Origin: RGIG3102 sp964525015
GTDB taxonomy: Bacteria; Bacillota; Clostridia; Oscillospirales; Ruminococcaceae
Length of the DNA: 46,437 nt
Reading direction: 5' to 3'
NCBI GenBank assembly: GCA_964525015.1
Contig: CAZGFY010000018.1
Coordinates: 1 to 46,437, forward strand
Shown: in pieces, positions 1-8,218 of the stretch
How the letters are laid out: every line of letters begins with the position of its first letter
Numbering within the stretch: the stretch's first letter is position 1
The notes under the pieces: model-generated
Told to the model about the DNA's origin: nothing
The model's input: the letters and a program-made list of their open reading frames with translations, nothing else
The model's database searches: none
Program-made: the position numbers and the translations under genes

Positions 1-2
1 AA

Positions 3-257
3 TTTATTGAAAGAGCAGAAAAGTATACTGAACTATCAACTTTAACACCTGAAATCCTAAGACATTTTATTGATAAAATAGTAGTGCATGAAAAAAAATC
101 AAAAAATTCAGCACAGAAAGTTGAAATACATTATCGCGATATTGGCTATCTTGAAGACTATACTAAAGAAACTGATATCGATGCTCCGATATTTTATTGG
201 ATAGAAGATGAGAACGGTACATGGAAAGATATCATAGTAGATGAAAAAACAGCATAA
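3..257 (+). CDS. Large serine recombinase, C-terminal end (5' cut by window)
   Basis: The reading frame is open from the window edge to TAA at 255-257 and gives 84 residues of a protein C-terminus. It contains LTPEILRHFIDKIVVHEK followed by a VEIHYRDIGYLEDY-like segment. This is the pattern of the C-terminal DUF4368-type tail of large serine recombinases carried by Tn4451/Tn5397-like elements of Clostridia. The catalytic resolvase domain and zinc-ribbon region lie outside the window. Such recombinases excise and integrate mobile elements and usually sit at an element end. No other element gene is visible to the right, so the element probably extends leftwards and ends close by. The family call rests on remembered similarity of the tail. 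Confidence 0.8.
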   Translation, partial: FIERAEKYTELSTLTPEILRHFIDKIVVHEKKSKNSAQKVEIHYRDIGYLEDYTKETDIDAPIFYWIEDENGTWKDIIVDEKTA

Positions 258-260
258 AAA

Positions 261-286
261 ATACAGATATCAAGCGATATCTGTAT
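261..286. terminator. Perfect hairpin after the recombinase gene
   Basis: An 11-bp perfect stem (ATACAGATATC / GATATCTGTAT) with an AAGC loop starts 3 bases after the recombinase stop. On the plus strand no T-run follows. On the minus strand it is followed by TTTTTT, so it resembles a terminator for transcription coming from the right. Confidence 0.55.
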
Positions 287-507
287 AAATAACAAGGGTA
301 TGTCAAATTGTATCCTTATCAGTAGTGGTATAACCACCGCTCTTTTCACGCACGCCGCGGAGCAAAAGGCGCTACTAAGACATACGCTCACTTAAGCTTT
401 GAAACCTTCGCTTTGCGAATTCTCAGCTTTGCTTTTTTTCAAAAAGCACCAGTTCTCTAACCGATTTCAAACAATAAATAAGTATCACATCTTTACTTTG
501 TACGCTA
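287..507. other. Hairpin-rich, locally GC-rich segment at the mobile-element edge
   Basis: Together with the neighbouring hairpins this fills the gene-free stretch 258-573. GTATGTC (298-304) pairs with GACATAC (379-385), AGTAG (321-325) with CTACT (372-376), and GTGGT-ATA-ACCAC forms a hairpin at 325-337. Further hairpins are TTCGC/GCGAA near 407-419 and GCTTTTT/AAAAAGC at 431-447. The part from about 335 to 375 is clearly richer in G and C than the rest of the window. I see no convincing protein gene. It may be the non-coding end of the recombinase element, possibly holding the attachment site. Confidence 0.45.
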
Positions 508-539
508 AAATGCCGACTTTCAAAAGAAAATCGGCATTT
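508..539 (-). terminator. Terminator of the NusG-II gene
   Basis: The stem AAATGCCGA / TCGGCATTT continues across one mismatch into TTTC-AAAA-GAAA. T-rich sequence follows on both sides, so it can act in both directions. It lies 34 bases after the stop of the minus-strand gene at 574-915. Confidence 0.8.
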
Positions 540-573
540 GTTCTTTACTATCATCTGTGTTAATGTTGATTTT

Positions 574-915
574 TTATTCATTAACTTCTATTTGCACAAC
601 AACCCCTGCTGGCAGACAAGCTGGGATATCAAATTCTCTACTAGCTGGGCCAAATGCCTCGCATAAATGGTCTGGGCAAACGCTATTCACAAATGTTATT
701 GCACCATCTTCCACTACTAAAGTTGTTGGAAGATATCCATCTATTTCATATGTTCCATCTTCCGATAGTGGAATTCTTATTACTTCTTCAGTTTTTGCAA
801 CTGTTACAATAGCAATATTCCCCTCTTCTTGCGAGCCTAATAAAAACATTCCAGCAATGCCCAATATTAAAACTACTCCTATTAATATTGTATTTACATT
901 TAAAATTTTTTTCAT
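574..915 (-). CDS. NusG domain II-containing protein, membrane-anchored
   Basis: This is a 113-residue protein with one N-terminal membrane segment (about 8-28) and a small extracytoplasmic beta domain. The segment CPDHLCEAFG followed by IPACLPAGVVVQIEV matches the stand-alone NusG_II family of Firmicutes, whose members share the CPDKxC and CLPxxVxIxI signatures. These proteins are distinct from the transcription factor NusG. In other genomes they often sit near FMN-binding or Rnf/heptaprenyl-synthase genes, but here the neighbours do not help. The three cysteines are retained. The function is not known. It is a single-gene unit ending in a hairpin at 508-539. Confidence 0.8.
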   Translation of the reverse strand: MKKILNVNTILIGVVLILGIAGMFLLGSQEEGNIAIVTVAKTEEVIRIPLSEDGTYEIDGYLPTTLVVEDGAITFVNSVCPDHLCEAFGPASREFDIPACLPAGVVVQIEVNE

Positions 916-1009
916 ATATCTTCCTTTTTATATTATCTTAATTCTACATTTGGAATTAATTATATCTTAAAAAAATATAAAAAACAATGTTTAATTTAAG
1001 AAATTTTTA

Positions 1010-1018
1010 TGATATAAT
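1010..1018 (+). promoter_or_regulatory. Extended -10 promoter of pepV
   Basis: TGATATAAT is an extended -10 box (TGnTATAAT) 58 bases before the dipeptidase start. The -35 region (TTTAAT) is weak, as expected for extended -10 promoters. Confidence 0.55.
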
Positions 1019-1075
1019 CATTAATATTAAAATGTTAAGTATACTATATATAATAACTTTAGGAGAGTTTAAACT

Positions 1076-2467
1076 ATGATTAACAAAGATTTTAGAAAGA
1101 AAGTTTCAAATTTTATTTTAGAAAACGAAAATAATTTCATAAAAGACATCACCACTTTAGTTGAAATTAAAAGCATTCAAGGCAAAGCCACTGATGATGC
1201 ACCATACGGAAAAGAAGTAAAAGACGCTTTAATTAAAGCTTTAGAAATAGCTGAGAATTTAGGGCTAAATGCAGTTAACTGTGAAAACCATATTGGATAT
1301 GCTGAAGTTTGTGGAGATAGCAATAAATATCTTGCAAGTATTGGACATTTAGATGTTGTACCTGAAGGAAACGGTTGGAAGGGCGACCCATTTATAGTTA
1401 GAAATATAGAGGGATGGCTAGTTGCAAGAGGTGTTGCTGATAATAAAGGGGCATGTGTGCTTTCAATGTATATGCTTAAGTTTTTTAAGGAAAATTATGA
1501 TAGTATCCCTTATTCACTAAGAGCAATTTTTGGATGCAATGAAGAAACAGGTATGCTTGATGTTAAGCACTATTTAAATACTCAACCAGAACCTGAATTT
1601 TGTTTTACACCTGATGCAAACTTCCCCGTTTGCATAGGAGAAAAAGGAATTGCAAGTTATAATTTAATAAGCCCTATTATCACAAACACAAATATCATCT
1701 CTTTTAGTGCTGGCTCAGCTAGCAATGTTATTCCTGATAGAGCAGTTTTAGTTGTTAAATCTAATGATGAACTAATAGAATGCGAAAATATAAAAATAGA
1801 AAAAGATAATGATATATATACAATAACAGCCTTTGGCATAGGTGGACACGCTGCAATGCCAAAAGGAACAGTTAATGCTATTAAAATAATCTTAGACTAT
1901 GCATTTTTAAACAACTTATTTTCTAAGGAAGAAATCCCTTATATGTCGCTTTTAGTAAAACTTCATTCCAATACGGATGGCAGTGGCGTTAAAATTGATG
2001 CTAATGATGGCTTATTCGACCCTTTAACTTGTGTTGGGGGTATTATTAATTTAAAAAATGGAAAATATACTCAAAATATAAATGTTAGATATCCTACAAA
2101 TACAAGTTATGAAAAAATAAATGAAACTTTATCTGAGCAATTTTCTGCTATTGGTGGCGAAGTTCCTCTTTCAAAAGGAAAAGCTCCATTTTATATAAGC
2201 CCAGAAAACCCAGTTGTTAAAGCTTTAGTGAGCACTTACAATGAAGTGTCTGGTGATAATGCAGAGCCTTATTTAATTGGCGGTGGCACCTATGCGAGAA
2301 GTTTTTCTTTTGCAGTAGCTTTTGGAATGGAATTCGAAAATGAAATAAAACCTAGCTTCATCGGCGGAGTTCACGAAGCAGAAGAAGGGCAATCTATCGC
2401 TTCACTAAAAAAAGCTTTAGAAATTATGATAATTGCAATGGACGAATTATTAAAACTTGAATATTAA
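1076..2467 (+). CDS. pepV: PepV-type M20 dipeptidase
   Basis: This 463-residue cytoplasmic zinc peptidase would cleave dipeptides, including beta-Ala or D-Ala dipeptides in known relatives, and belongs to the PepV/Sapep branch of family M20. The metal and catalytic residues can be seen: HLD (His91, Asp93), VADNKG (Asp122), NEETGM (Glu156/Glu157), FTPDANFP (Asp180) and GGVHEAEEGQ (His433). The lid insertion expected for PepV lies between about 185 and 320. Length matches the family (about 460-470). The start is set by AGGAG 10 bases upstream. It is a single-gene unit with its own promoter and a strong terminator at 2473-2508. Confidence 0.9.
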   Translation: MINKDFRKKVSNFILENENNFIKDITTLVEIKSIQGKATDDAPYGKEVKDALIKALEIAENLGLNAVNCENHIGYAEVCGDSNKYLASIGHLDVVPEGNGWKGDPFIVRNIEGWLVARGVADNKGACVLSMYMLKFFKENYDSIPYSLRAIFGCNEETGMLDVKHYLNTQPEPEFCFTPDANFPVCIGEKGIASYNLISPIITNTNIISFSAGSASNVIPDRAVLVVKSNDELIECENIKIEKDNDIYTITAFGIGGHAAMPKGTVNAIKIILDYAFLNNLFSKEEIPYMSLLVKLHSNTDGSGVKIDANDGLFDPLTCVGGIINLKNGKYTQNINVRYPTNTSYEKINETLSEQFSAIGGEVPLSKGKAPFYISPENPVVKALVSTYNEVSGDNAEPYLIGGGTYARSFSFAVAFGMEFENEIKPSFIGGVHEAEEGQSIASLKKALEIMIIAMDELLKLEY

Positions 2468-2472
2468 ATTTA

Positions 2473-2508
2473 AAAACTGAGCAGAACTATAAAAATCTGC
2501 TCAGTTTT
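2473..2508 (+). terminator. Terminator of pepV
   Basis: A 13-bp perfect stem (AAAACTGAGCAGA / TCTGCTCAGTTTT) starts 6 bases after the pepV stop. Confidence 0.85.
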
Positions 2509-2512
2509 GCTT

Positions 2513-2662
2513 TAGCCTTATTCGCATAATCTAAGCACATTTAATAATAATCAAATAGGTTTTCTATCTGTGTTAAAGCTTTTTATAACGCTTTTTGTCT
2601 TATAAGTGAATTCAAAAAAATTCATCAAATTTTAAACGGTTTGTATTATGTGAATAAGGCTA
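2513..2662. repeat. 150-bp element bounded by 17-bp inverted repeats
   Basis: TAGCCTTATTCGCATAA (2513-2529) is repeated inverted as TTATGTGAATAAGGCTA (2646-2662) with a single G/T-compatible mismatch. Between them lies AT-rich sequence with small hairpins such as GTGAATT/ATTCATC near 2608-2625. The right repeat overlaps the DUF4956 stop codon at 2660-2662. The shape fits either a MITE-like insertion or the two arms of a long RNA stem in the 3' end of the minus-strand operon. I saw no second copy in the window. Confidence 0.5.
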
Positions 2663-3283
2663 CGCCACTTCTGTATTAGCAGCTAATAAATTTATTGAAT
2701 CTATCCCATTTAATTTGAATATTTCTCTTTCAATATTTGTTTTAACATTTTTCTCGCCCTGAATTTCATAAACCAATTCATAAGAATCTACTAGCATATT
2801 TTTCGCTTTAATATTTAGTGATTTATAGTGATTTGCAATTGTATCTTCTATTAAATCAATATCAGAATTTGAGCCTCTTACAACTAATAGCTGAGAATTT
2901 TGAATTGTTTGCTTACTTGTAACTATAAGAAATACACATGAAACTAAGGAAAGCATAATTGCCATTTCATATCTTGCAGTTGAGCATATAATTCCAATTG
3001 CAAGTGCCCACAAAACAAAAACTATATCTCTAATATCTTTAACATTTGTTCTAAATCTCACTATTGATAATGCTCCCAGCATCCCTACTGAAACATTCAT
3101 ATTCCCCTCAATAGCATCAAACAAAACAAGAGTAACAAGACTAATCATAACTAAAGTTACGTTAAAGTTTTTATTATAAGATAGTTCAGAATGAATTTTA
3201 TAATAGGTAAAAAACATAATAGCTGAAATTGCTGCTGTCATTTCTAATTGGAATAATATTTCTAAATAAGTGTTCATTTTCAT
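2660..3283 (-). CDS. DUF4956 membrane protein, partner of the VTC protein
   Basis: This is a 207-residue protein with four membrane segments packed in residues 12-125, then a soluble ferredoxin-like C-terminal region (about 125-207). The core motif NVSVGMLGALSIVRFRTNVKD is typical of DUF4956. In many Firmicutes this family is encoded next to a VTC-domain polyphosphate polymerase, as here, only 12 bases downstream of it. That suggests a membrane partner, perhaps for export or anchoring, but the function is unproven. ATG at 3277 is an alternative start that gives better ribosome-site spacing (9 bases after AAGAG). The gene ends inside an inverted repeat. Confidence 0.85.
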   Translation of the reverse strand: MKMNTYLEILFQLEMTAAISAIMFFTYYKIHSELSYNKNFNVTLVMISLVTLVLFDAIEGNMNVSVGMLGALSIVRFRTNVKDIRDIVFVLWALAIGIICSTARYEMAIMLSLVSCVFLIVTSKQTIQNSQLLVVRGSNSDIDLIEDTIANHYKSLNIKAKNMLVDSYELVYEIQGEKNVKTNIEREIFKLNGIDSINLLAANTEVA

Positions 3284-3295
3284 AATCTCTTTTCT

Positions 3296-4003
3296 TTAAT
3301 AATAATAGTTTGCAAGCACACTTCTTGAAGAAGCGTATTTGCTCATTGGCTTTTTAGTCATATCGATTTTTGATAGTATATATTGTATTTGTGAAAATAA
3401 AAAATTACTATATTTTACTTCCAATATTGTTTTATCTGGTGGCAAAACTCTTTTAAAATTCAAATTCTCACTATATAAATCATAATCAAAATCGGTGTAT
3501 CTTAAATTTGCATCTAGTGTTATTCTAGTGCTAAAATCCCTATGGGTGTATGCTCTTCTATCGTATTCAATTATTGAAACAGGCCTATAATTATGAGTTG
3601 TCATAACTTCATATAAATACTCAGCTGTTTCGGATTCATAGTTTTTTAAAACTGAAAAATCGCAATTTGAAACCCTTAAAGCATCTTCTTTACTTATAAC
3701 AAGACTAACCTTTTTTTGTCTACCAAAGGATTTTCTTTTTAATTCAATTTTCGCTGTTGTATCATGAACTGAATATATTCTCATTCTTATTCTTTTTTGT
3801 TCATTTGATTTTGTTTGTTTATCATTAAAATCTTGATTGCTCACGCTATCAAAATACAAACTTCTTACTGTGTATCCGTTATAACCTCCATATGCATCTG
3901 GAGTTAGTATTTTATCTAAAGTTTCAATAAGAAACATTCTATCCTTTAGCCCAACAAGACTTTTCATCTCTTTTCTAGAAACTGATATTGGTGCACTACT
4001 CAT
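3296..4003 (-). CDS. VTC-domain polyphosphate polymerase-like protein
   Basis: This is a 235-residue cytoplasmic tunnel-fold protein of the VTC/CYTH-like superfamily. In yeast, Vtc4 makes polyphosphate from ATP; bacterial members are named polyphosphate polymerase domain proteins. Visible basic and acidic tunnel residues include RKEMK (10-14), the RIRMRIY strand (about 71-77), IELKRKSF (about 86-93), SIIEYDRRAY (about 142-151) and TILEVKYSNF near 190-200. The start follows AAGGAG with a 9-base gap. It is the first gene of a two-gene unit with DUF4956. Polyphosphate synthesis is inferred from the family and was not shown for this protein. Confidence 0.85.
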   Translation of the reverse strand: MSSAPISVSRKEMKSLVGLKDRMFLIETLDKILTPDAYGGYNGYTVRSLYFDSVSNQDFNDKQTKSNEQKRIRMRIYSVHDTTAKIELKRKSFGRQKKVSLVISKEDALRVSNCDFSVLKNYESETAEYLYEVMTTHNYRPVSIIEYDRRAYTHRDFSTRITLDANLRYTDFDYDLYSENLNFKRVLPPDKTILEVKYSNFLFSQIQYILSKIDMTKKPMSKYASSRSVLANYYY

Positions 4004-4134
4004 AATAAACTTCTCCTTTACTTAATGTTTTATAATAATTTTTAGTACTAATAATATTCATTTTTAAGCTTACATATAGTTAATGCAGTAAAACTTGATT
4101 TTATTGCAAGGCTTTTACTTTAATTTTACAAATA

Positions 4135-4163
4135 TTGACTATAATCGCATAAATTGGTATAAT
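4135..4163 (+). promoter_or_regulatory. SigA-type promoter of the flavin reductase
   Basis: TTGACT (4135-4140), a 17-base spacer and a perfect TATAAT (4158-4163) lie 36 bases before the start codon. Confidence 0.8.
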
Positions 4164-4198
4164 ATTTTAGCAAATAAATTTAGAAAAGGATAGATTTT

Positions 4199-4753
4199 AT
4201 GATTAAATACACTACTAATATAAACGCACTTTGCCCAACACCTGTTGTTGTTATCGGAACTATTGCAGATAACAAACCAAATTGGATTAACATTGCCCAT
4301 ATCACACCGATTGCAAAAGAAGATATTATAATAAGTATGAATAAATCTCATTACACAAATGAATTCATAAAATTAAATAAAACGCTTTCTATTAATTTAG
4401 TGAATGAAGCGATGCTTATAAAAACAGATTATGTTGGAATAAAATCTGGCAAAACCACCGATAAATCAGGTGTGTTTGAGTTTTTTACTGGCGATTTATT
4501 AACTGCACCTTTAATAAAATCTTCCCCTGTTAGTATGGAGTGCAAACTTATAGATATTTACGACACTGAAACTCACGATAATTTTATCGTAAGACCAGTA
4601 AACACTTATGTTAATGAAGAATACTTAAATGAAAATGGCAATATCGATTATGAAAAAGTGTGCCCTATTCTTTTTGAAATGCCAAATAGAAAATATCTTT
4701 CAACTGGAAAAATTGTTGCTGATGCTTGGAGTATAGGAAAAGATTGTAAATAA
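4199..4753 (+). CDS. Flavin reductase family protein
   Basis: This 184-residue single-domain protein has the flavin-reductase-like split-barrel fold, which binds FMN. The start PTPVVVIGTIADNKPNWINIAHITPIAKE resembles the FMN-binding N-terminal part of these proteins, and residues SINLVNEAMLIKTDYVG continue it. The C-terminal part (GKIVADAWSIGKDC) is also typical. Anaerobes carry several such proteins, acting as NAD(P)H:FMN reductases or electron carriers; the substrate cannot be told here. It has its own consensus promoter and shares a two-way terminator with the convergent S41 gene. The start follows AAGGA by 8 bases. Confidence 0.85.
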   Translation: MIKYTTNINALCPTPVVVIGTIADNKPNWINIAHITPIAKEDIIISMNKSHYTNEFIKLNKTLSINLVNEAMLIKTDYVGIKSGKTTDKSGVFEFFTGDLLTAPLIKSSPVSMECKLIDIYDTETHDNFIVRPVNTYVNEEYLNENGNIDYEKVCPILFEMPNRKYLSTGKIVADAWSIGKDCK

Positions 4754-4766
4754 TTATATATAAAAA

Positions 4767-4791
4767 AATACTTCCCTTAACGGGAAGTATT
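4767..4791. terminator. Bidirectional terminator between flavin reductase and S41 gene
   Basis: The stem AATACTTCCC / GGGAAGTATT with a TTAAC loop is flanked by A-runs on the left and T-runs on the right, so it serves both convergent genes. Confidence 0.85.
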
Positions 4792-4801
4792 TTTATTTTA
4801 A

Positions 4802-6103
4802 CTATTGCTGTAATATTAAATTTGCTAAAACTTCAAAACTTCTTTGAACTTGAATATCTTCTTCGATAGGAAGTTCGTATGTTATTTCTGTTTCATATAA
4901 TTTTTCATAATCTGGTTTTAGTCCTACAGCATTGTAGCTTTCAGATACAGTTGGAACAAGCGATGCTATTGTCAGTTCAATGCCTGAGCCGTCAGTTAAA
5001 CGGAAAAGCGATTGTATTGTTCCCTTGCCCATTGTTGTAGCACCAACAGTTTTTGCCCCATTAGAATCTTTTAATATAACTGTTAGCATCTCAGCTGCAT
5101 ATCCTGTGCCTTCATTTGTGATAACTACCACTGGTAAATCCGTGCTAGTTTCATTTGAAGTATATAAAACTTTAGTTTCGCCTGATTGATAAGTTGCCGA
5201 CATTATTGTGCCTTCTTTTGCCATAATATCAGCCACCTGTGCTGCATAATCAAATTCTTTGCTAGCATTATCCCTTAAATCAACAACCACACCTGTTACA
5301 CCTTGGCTGATTAAATTATTTAGCGCATATTCAAAATCTGACGCCGTTCTCTCTGTTAGCATATTAATATCAATATATCCATAATCGCCAACTTTTTTTG
5401 AATCCATAATTTGTGTATCATAAACAGCGTGAATTAATTCTATTTCGCCATAAGCTGTTGTGGTTTCTTCTTCACTAGAAGCTTCTTCCTCTTCATCTGA
5501 CTCTTCTGAAACTTCGGCAGGTGCAGCTGCTGGGTCAGTGACTATTGGAATTAATGCATCCTCTACGGATATTATATCTAATTTCACATTTTTAGGCTCT
5601 GTTGAAATTAGAAGTGCTTGAGCTGTTTCAATTGTCATTTGAGCTGTTGAAACGCCGTCTATACTTTTAATAAAAGTTCCTGTTTCTACTCCCATTATAT
5701 CAGCAGGTGAACCTTCGTGAACTTTATAGATATACATATATCCTTGGTGATCTCTTGATTTATATATTTCAATACCAAGTCCAAATGATTTCCCTTGAGA
5801 AACATCTTGAAGTGTTTGCATTTCTGCTGATGTAAAATATTTTGATTCAACATCTTGAAGCCCTACAACATATCCACTAGCTAAATTATCATTTAATGTT
5901 GTGCTATCAATTGCAAAATAATAGTTTTCTCTTACAATAGTGTCGATATCAGATAGCTTTTCATATAATTCTTCCTTTTGTGTAACTGCTGAAACTCTTT
6001 CTTCAAACATTTGAGTTGCCACTGTCATCGTTAGTGAAAACGTCACCGTCATAGCTATAAAAACTATGCTAATTAGATGTGCTAGATTAAATTTTTTCTT
6101 CAT
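4802..6103 (-). CDS. S41 (C-terminal processing) peptidase homologue lacking the catalytic serine
   Basis: This 433-residue protein has an N-terminal membrane anchor (about 9-31), a PDZ domain (about 105-180), an acidic Ser/Glu-rich linker (about 199-215) and an S41 core (about 236-400). The conserved lysine is present in TMGKGTIQ (Lys360). The position 25 residues earlier, which is the nucleophilic serine in CtpA-type enzymes (NxGTASASE in the D1-processing protease), reads NEGTGYAAE, with Tyr335 at the serine position. The following SE also reads AE. It is therefore probably an inactive scaffold or a binding protein. It is the last gene of ftsE-ftsX-M23-S41, an order seen in other Clostridia, and may regulate the EnvC-like hydrolase. 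Confidence 0.88.
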   Translation of the reverse strand: MKKKFNLAHLISIVFIAMTVTFSLTMTVATQMFEERVSAVTQKEELYEKLSDIDTIVRENYYFAIDSTTLNDNLASGYVVGLQDVESKYFTSAEMQTLQDVSQGKSFGLGIEIYKSRDHQGYMYIYKVHEGSPADIMGVETGTFIKSIDGVSTAQMTIETAQALLISTEPKNVKLDIISVEDALIPIVTDPAAAPAEVSEESDEEEEASSEEETTTAYGEIELIHAVYDTQIMDSKKVGDYGYIDINMLTERTASDFEYALNNLISQGVTGVVVDLRDNASKEFDYAAQVADIMAKEGTIMSATYQSGETKVLYTSNETSTDLPVVVITNEGTGYAAEMLTVILKDSNGAKTVGATTMGKGTIQSLFRLTDGSGIELTIASLVPTVSESYNAVGLKPDYEKLYETEITYELPIEEDIQVQRSFEVLANLILQQ

Positions 6104-6125
6104 TTTTATCTCCGATTTATTTTAT

Positions 6126-7298
6126 TTATGGTCTTGTTCCCTGAACATACGGTTGTGGATCTACTGCTGAACCGTTTAATCTTATTTCAAAGTGTAAATG
6201 ATATCCAGTAGAATTACCAGTAGTACCAACAGTTGCAATAGCCTGTCCTTTTGCCACTGTATCACCAACGCCTACTAATAATGTGTTGCAGTGTCCGTAT
6301 AGTGTGAAATTATTCCCACCGTGGTCTATGATCAAATAGTTTCCATAGCCGTATGTAGGGTTCCAAATAGCTGTTTTTACAACCCCTGAGTTTGATGCCA
6401 CTATTGTAGCATTATAAATGCTTGATTGGCTGCCTTTTGCAATATCTATACCGATATGATTATCCGGCTGTCCATATAAAGTTCGCCATCCAAATGGTGA
6501 TGATATATGCCCAAACCCTGGAACAGGCCATAGCCAATCTCCGCCAACGAAATCTGCATTTGAGCCATTTTCAAATTCAGCTTCAAGTGCTTCTTTTGCT
6601 GCCACATATTGCTGATATAAAACAGCTTGCGTTTCAGATGCTGCTTGCTGAAGTGCATCTGTTTCAGATAACTCTGCATTTAAAACTTGCATTAATCCTG
6701 CTAATTCATTAACTTTTGCCTCTAAAGTCACCTGCTGTGCTTCTAATTCTTGAAGTGTAGTTTGAATTGCAGCTTCTTCTGCTTCGATTATAATTCTTTC
6801 ATCAGTTAACTTTACTAAAAGGTCTGTATCAGCAACAGATATTCTTGAAAGAGTATCAGCTGCTATTAGCGATTCTGAAAATGTATCCACACCAAAAAAC
6901 GTTGATAATTCAGCGTTATCTCCCATCATATACATAGCTTTTAATCGCTCTTGAAACAATTCATCAGTATCATTAATATCAACTTTTTTTGCTTCAAGTT
7001 CAATTTGTTTATTTAACAAATCTGTACTTGTTTGCTCTATTTGAAGAATAAGGCTATCAATTTGAGATTTAACTAAATCTGCTTGGTTTTGTGCATTTGC
7101 TTTTTCTGCTTCCTGCTGTTTTTCCTTATCTTCTAAATCTGCAATTTCTTTATTTATTTTATCAAGTGCTGCCTGTGCTGCTGCATAATCGTCTGCTGCT
7201 GTGGCATTAACTTTAATTGAATTTATAGTTGTAAAGCTAAAAACCAAAGCAAAAACTAAAATCGTGGTTATTATTTTAAATATTTTTTTGTTTTTCAT
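6126..7298 (-). CDS. EnvC-like M23 peptidoglycan endopeptidase with coiled coil
   Basis: This 390-residue exported protein has a signal/anchor (about 9-27), long coiled-coil segments (about 36-110 and 155-245) and a C-terminal M23/LytM domain (about 255-385). The active site is complete: HIGID (His281, Asp285), LYGHC (His336) and HLHFE (His367, His369). Family knowledge says FtsEX drives such coiled-coil hydrolases by ATP hydrolysis to open the septal or side wall, and the position directly after ftsX supports that role. Its ribosome site (GGGGGT) overlaps the end of ftsX, so the two are likely translationally coupled. Confidence 0.92.
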   Translation of the reverse strand: MKNKKIFKIITTILVFALVFSFTTINSIKVNATAADDYAAAQAALDKINKEIADLEDKEKQQEAEKANAQNQADLVKSQIDSLILQIEQTSTDLLNKQIELEAKKVDINDTDELFQERLKAMYMMGDNAELSTFFGVDTFSESLIAADTLSRISVADTDLLVKLTDERIIIEAEEAAIQTTLQELEAQQVTLEAKVNELAGLMQVLNAELSETDALQQAASETQAVLYQQYVAAKEALEAEFENGSNADFVGGDWLWPVPGFGHISSPFGWRTLYGQPDNHIGIDIAKGSQSSIYNATIVASNSGVVKTAIWNPTYGYGNYLIIDHGGNNFTLYGHCNTLLVGVGDTVAKGQAIATVGTTGNSTGYHLHFEIRLNGSAVDPQPYVQGTRP

Positions 7299-7306
7299 AA
7301 TTTAAA

Positions 7307-8215
7307 TTAAACCCCCAAATATCTCTTCATTGAAATTGAACTTCCAAGAGTACCTATAACACAGCCAAATCCCAAAAAGGATAATAGTAAATAATACCAA
7401 ATATCTGAGTATGGAACTAATGAGTTTGATAATGAGTTTAGCCAGCCAGTTGATTGCACTGTTATATAATCATATAAATACAAATATCCACCACTTAAAA
7501 ACGCAAAGGTTACAAGGGATGATATTACGCCTATTAACAATCCCTCAACTATAAATGGTAACCGGATAAACATATTTGTTGCACCAACATATTTCATTAT
7601 ATTTATTTCTTTTCTTCTTGCAAAAACTGTCAGCCTTATTGTGTTTGAAATAACCACTAAGCTAACTAAAACTAATAAAATCATTATAGACATTCCACTA
7701 TAATAAGTAACATCTCTAATTGTTATTAAAATGCTTACTAATTCACTTGAAGAGGAAACATACTCAACCCCTTCAATGCTCGCTAAGGTTGTACTAGTTT
7801 TATTTAAATCATCTAATTTTTTAATAGTGCATCTAAAGGAAGCTGGCAAAGGATTGTTTTCTCCCTCATATCCTGAAAGAAGTTGTCCGTAATCTCCAAG
7901 AAGCATCATCGACTCAGTTAGTGCCTCTTCTTTAGAAACGAATACAAAATCATTTATATTTTCATTTCCTTCAATTTCTGCTCTTATATTATTGATAGTT
8001 TCTTCACTAAATCCATCTTTAATATAAACCACAACTTCATTTTGCGAGCCTAAAAAAGAAACAAAACTATTAACATTTACAGCAAGTAAAGCGCATACGC
8101 CAACTATTATAAGGCAGGAAGTTACCACACCAACAGAAGCCATACTCATTAATTTATTATCTTTAAAACTGGAAAGTCCCTGTTTAAATAAATACTTAAA
8201 ACTTGAAAATTTCAA
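7307..8215 (-). CDS. ftsX: Permease-like cell division protein FtsX
   Basis: This 302-residue membrane protein has the FtsX layout: a first membrane segment (about 23-46), an extracellular domain of about 120 residues (EVVVYIKDGFSEETINNI at its start), then three further membrane segments with ARRKEINIMKYVGATNMFIR between the second and third. It pairs with FtsE to transmit ATP hydrolysis to an extracellular peptidoglycan hydrolase, here probably the adjacent M23 protein. The start codon is TTG, with GAGG overlapping the end of ftsE; the two genes are 3 bases apart and clearly coupled. Confidence 0.94.
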   Translation of the reverse strand: MKFSSFKYLFKQGLSSFKDNKLMSMASVGVVTSCLIIVGVCALLAVNVNSFVSFLGSQNEVVVYIKDGFSEETINNIRAEIEGNENINDFVFVSKEEALTESMMLLGDYGQLLSGYEGENNPLPASFRCTIKKLDDLNKTSTTLASIEGVEYVSSSSELVSILITIRDVTYYSGMSIMILLVLVSLVVISNTIRLTVFARRKEINIMKYVGATNMFIRLPFIVEGLLIGVISSLVTFAFLSGGYLYLYDYITVQSTGWLNSLSNSLVPYSDIWYYLLLSFLGFGCVIGTLGSSISMKRYLGV

Positions 8216-8218
8216 AAC

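Noticed and set aside
194..391. A 65-codon minus-strand frame across the hairpin-rich segment
   Set aside because: It overlaps the recombinase end, has no good ribosome site and reads as composition-driven hydrophobic sequence.
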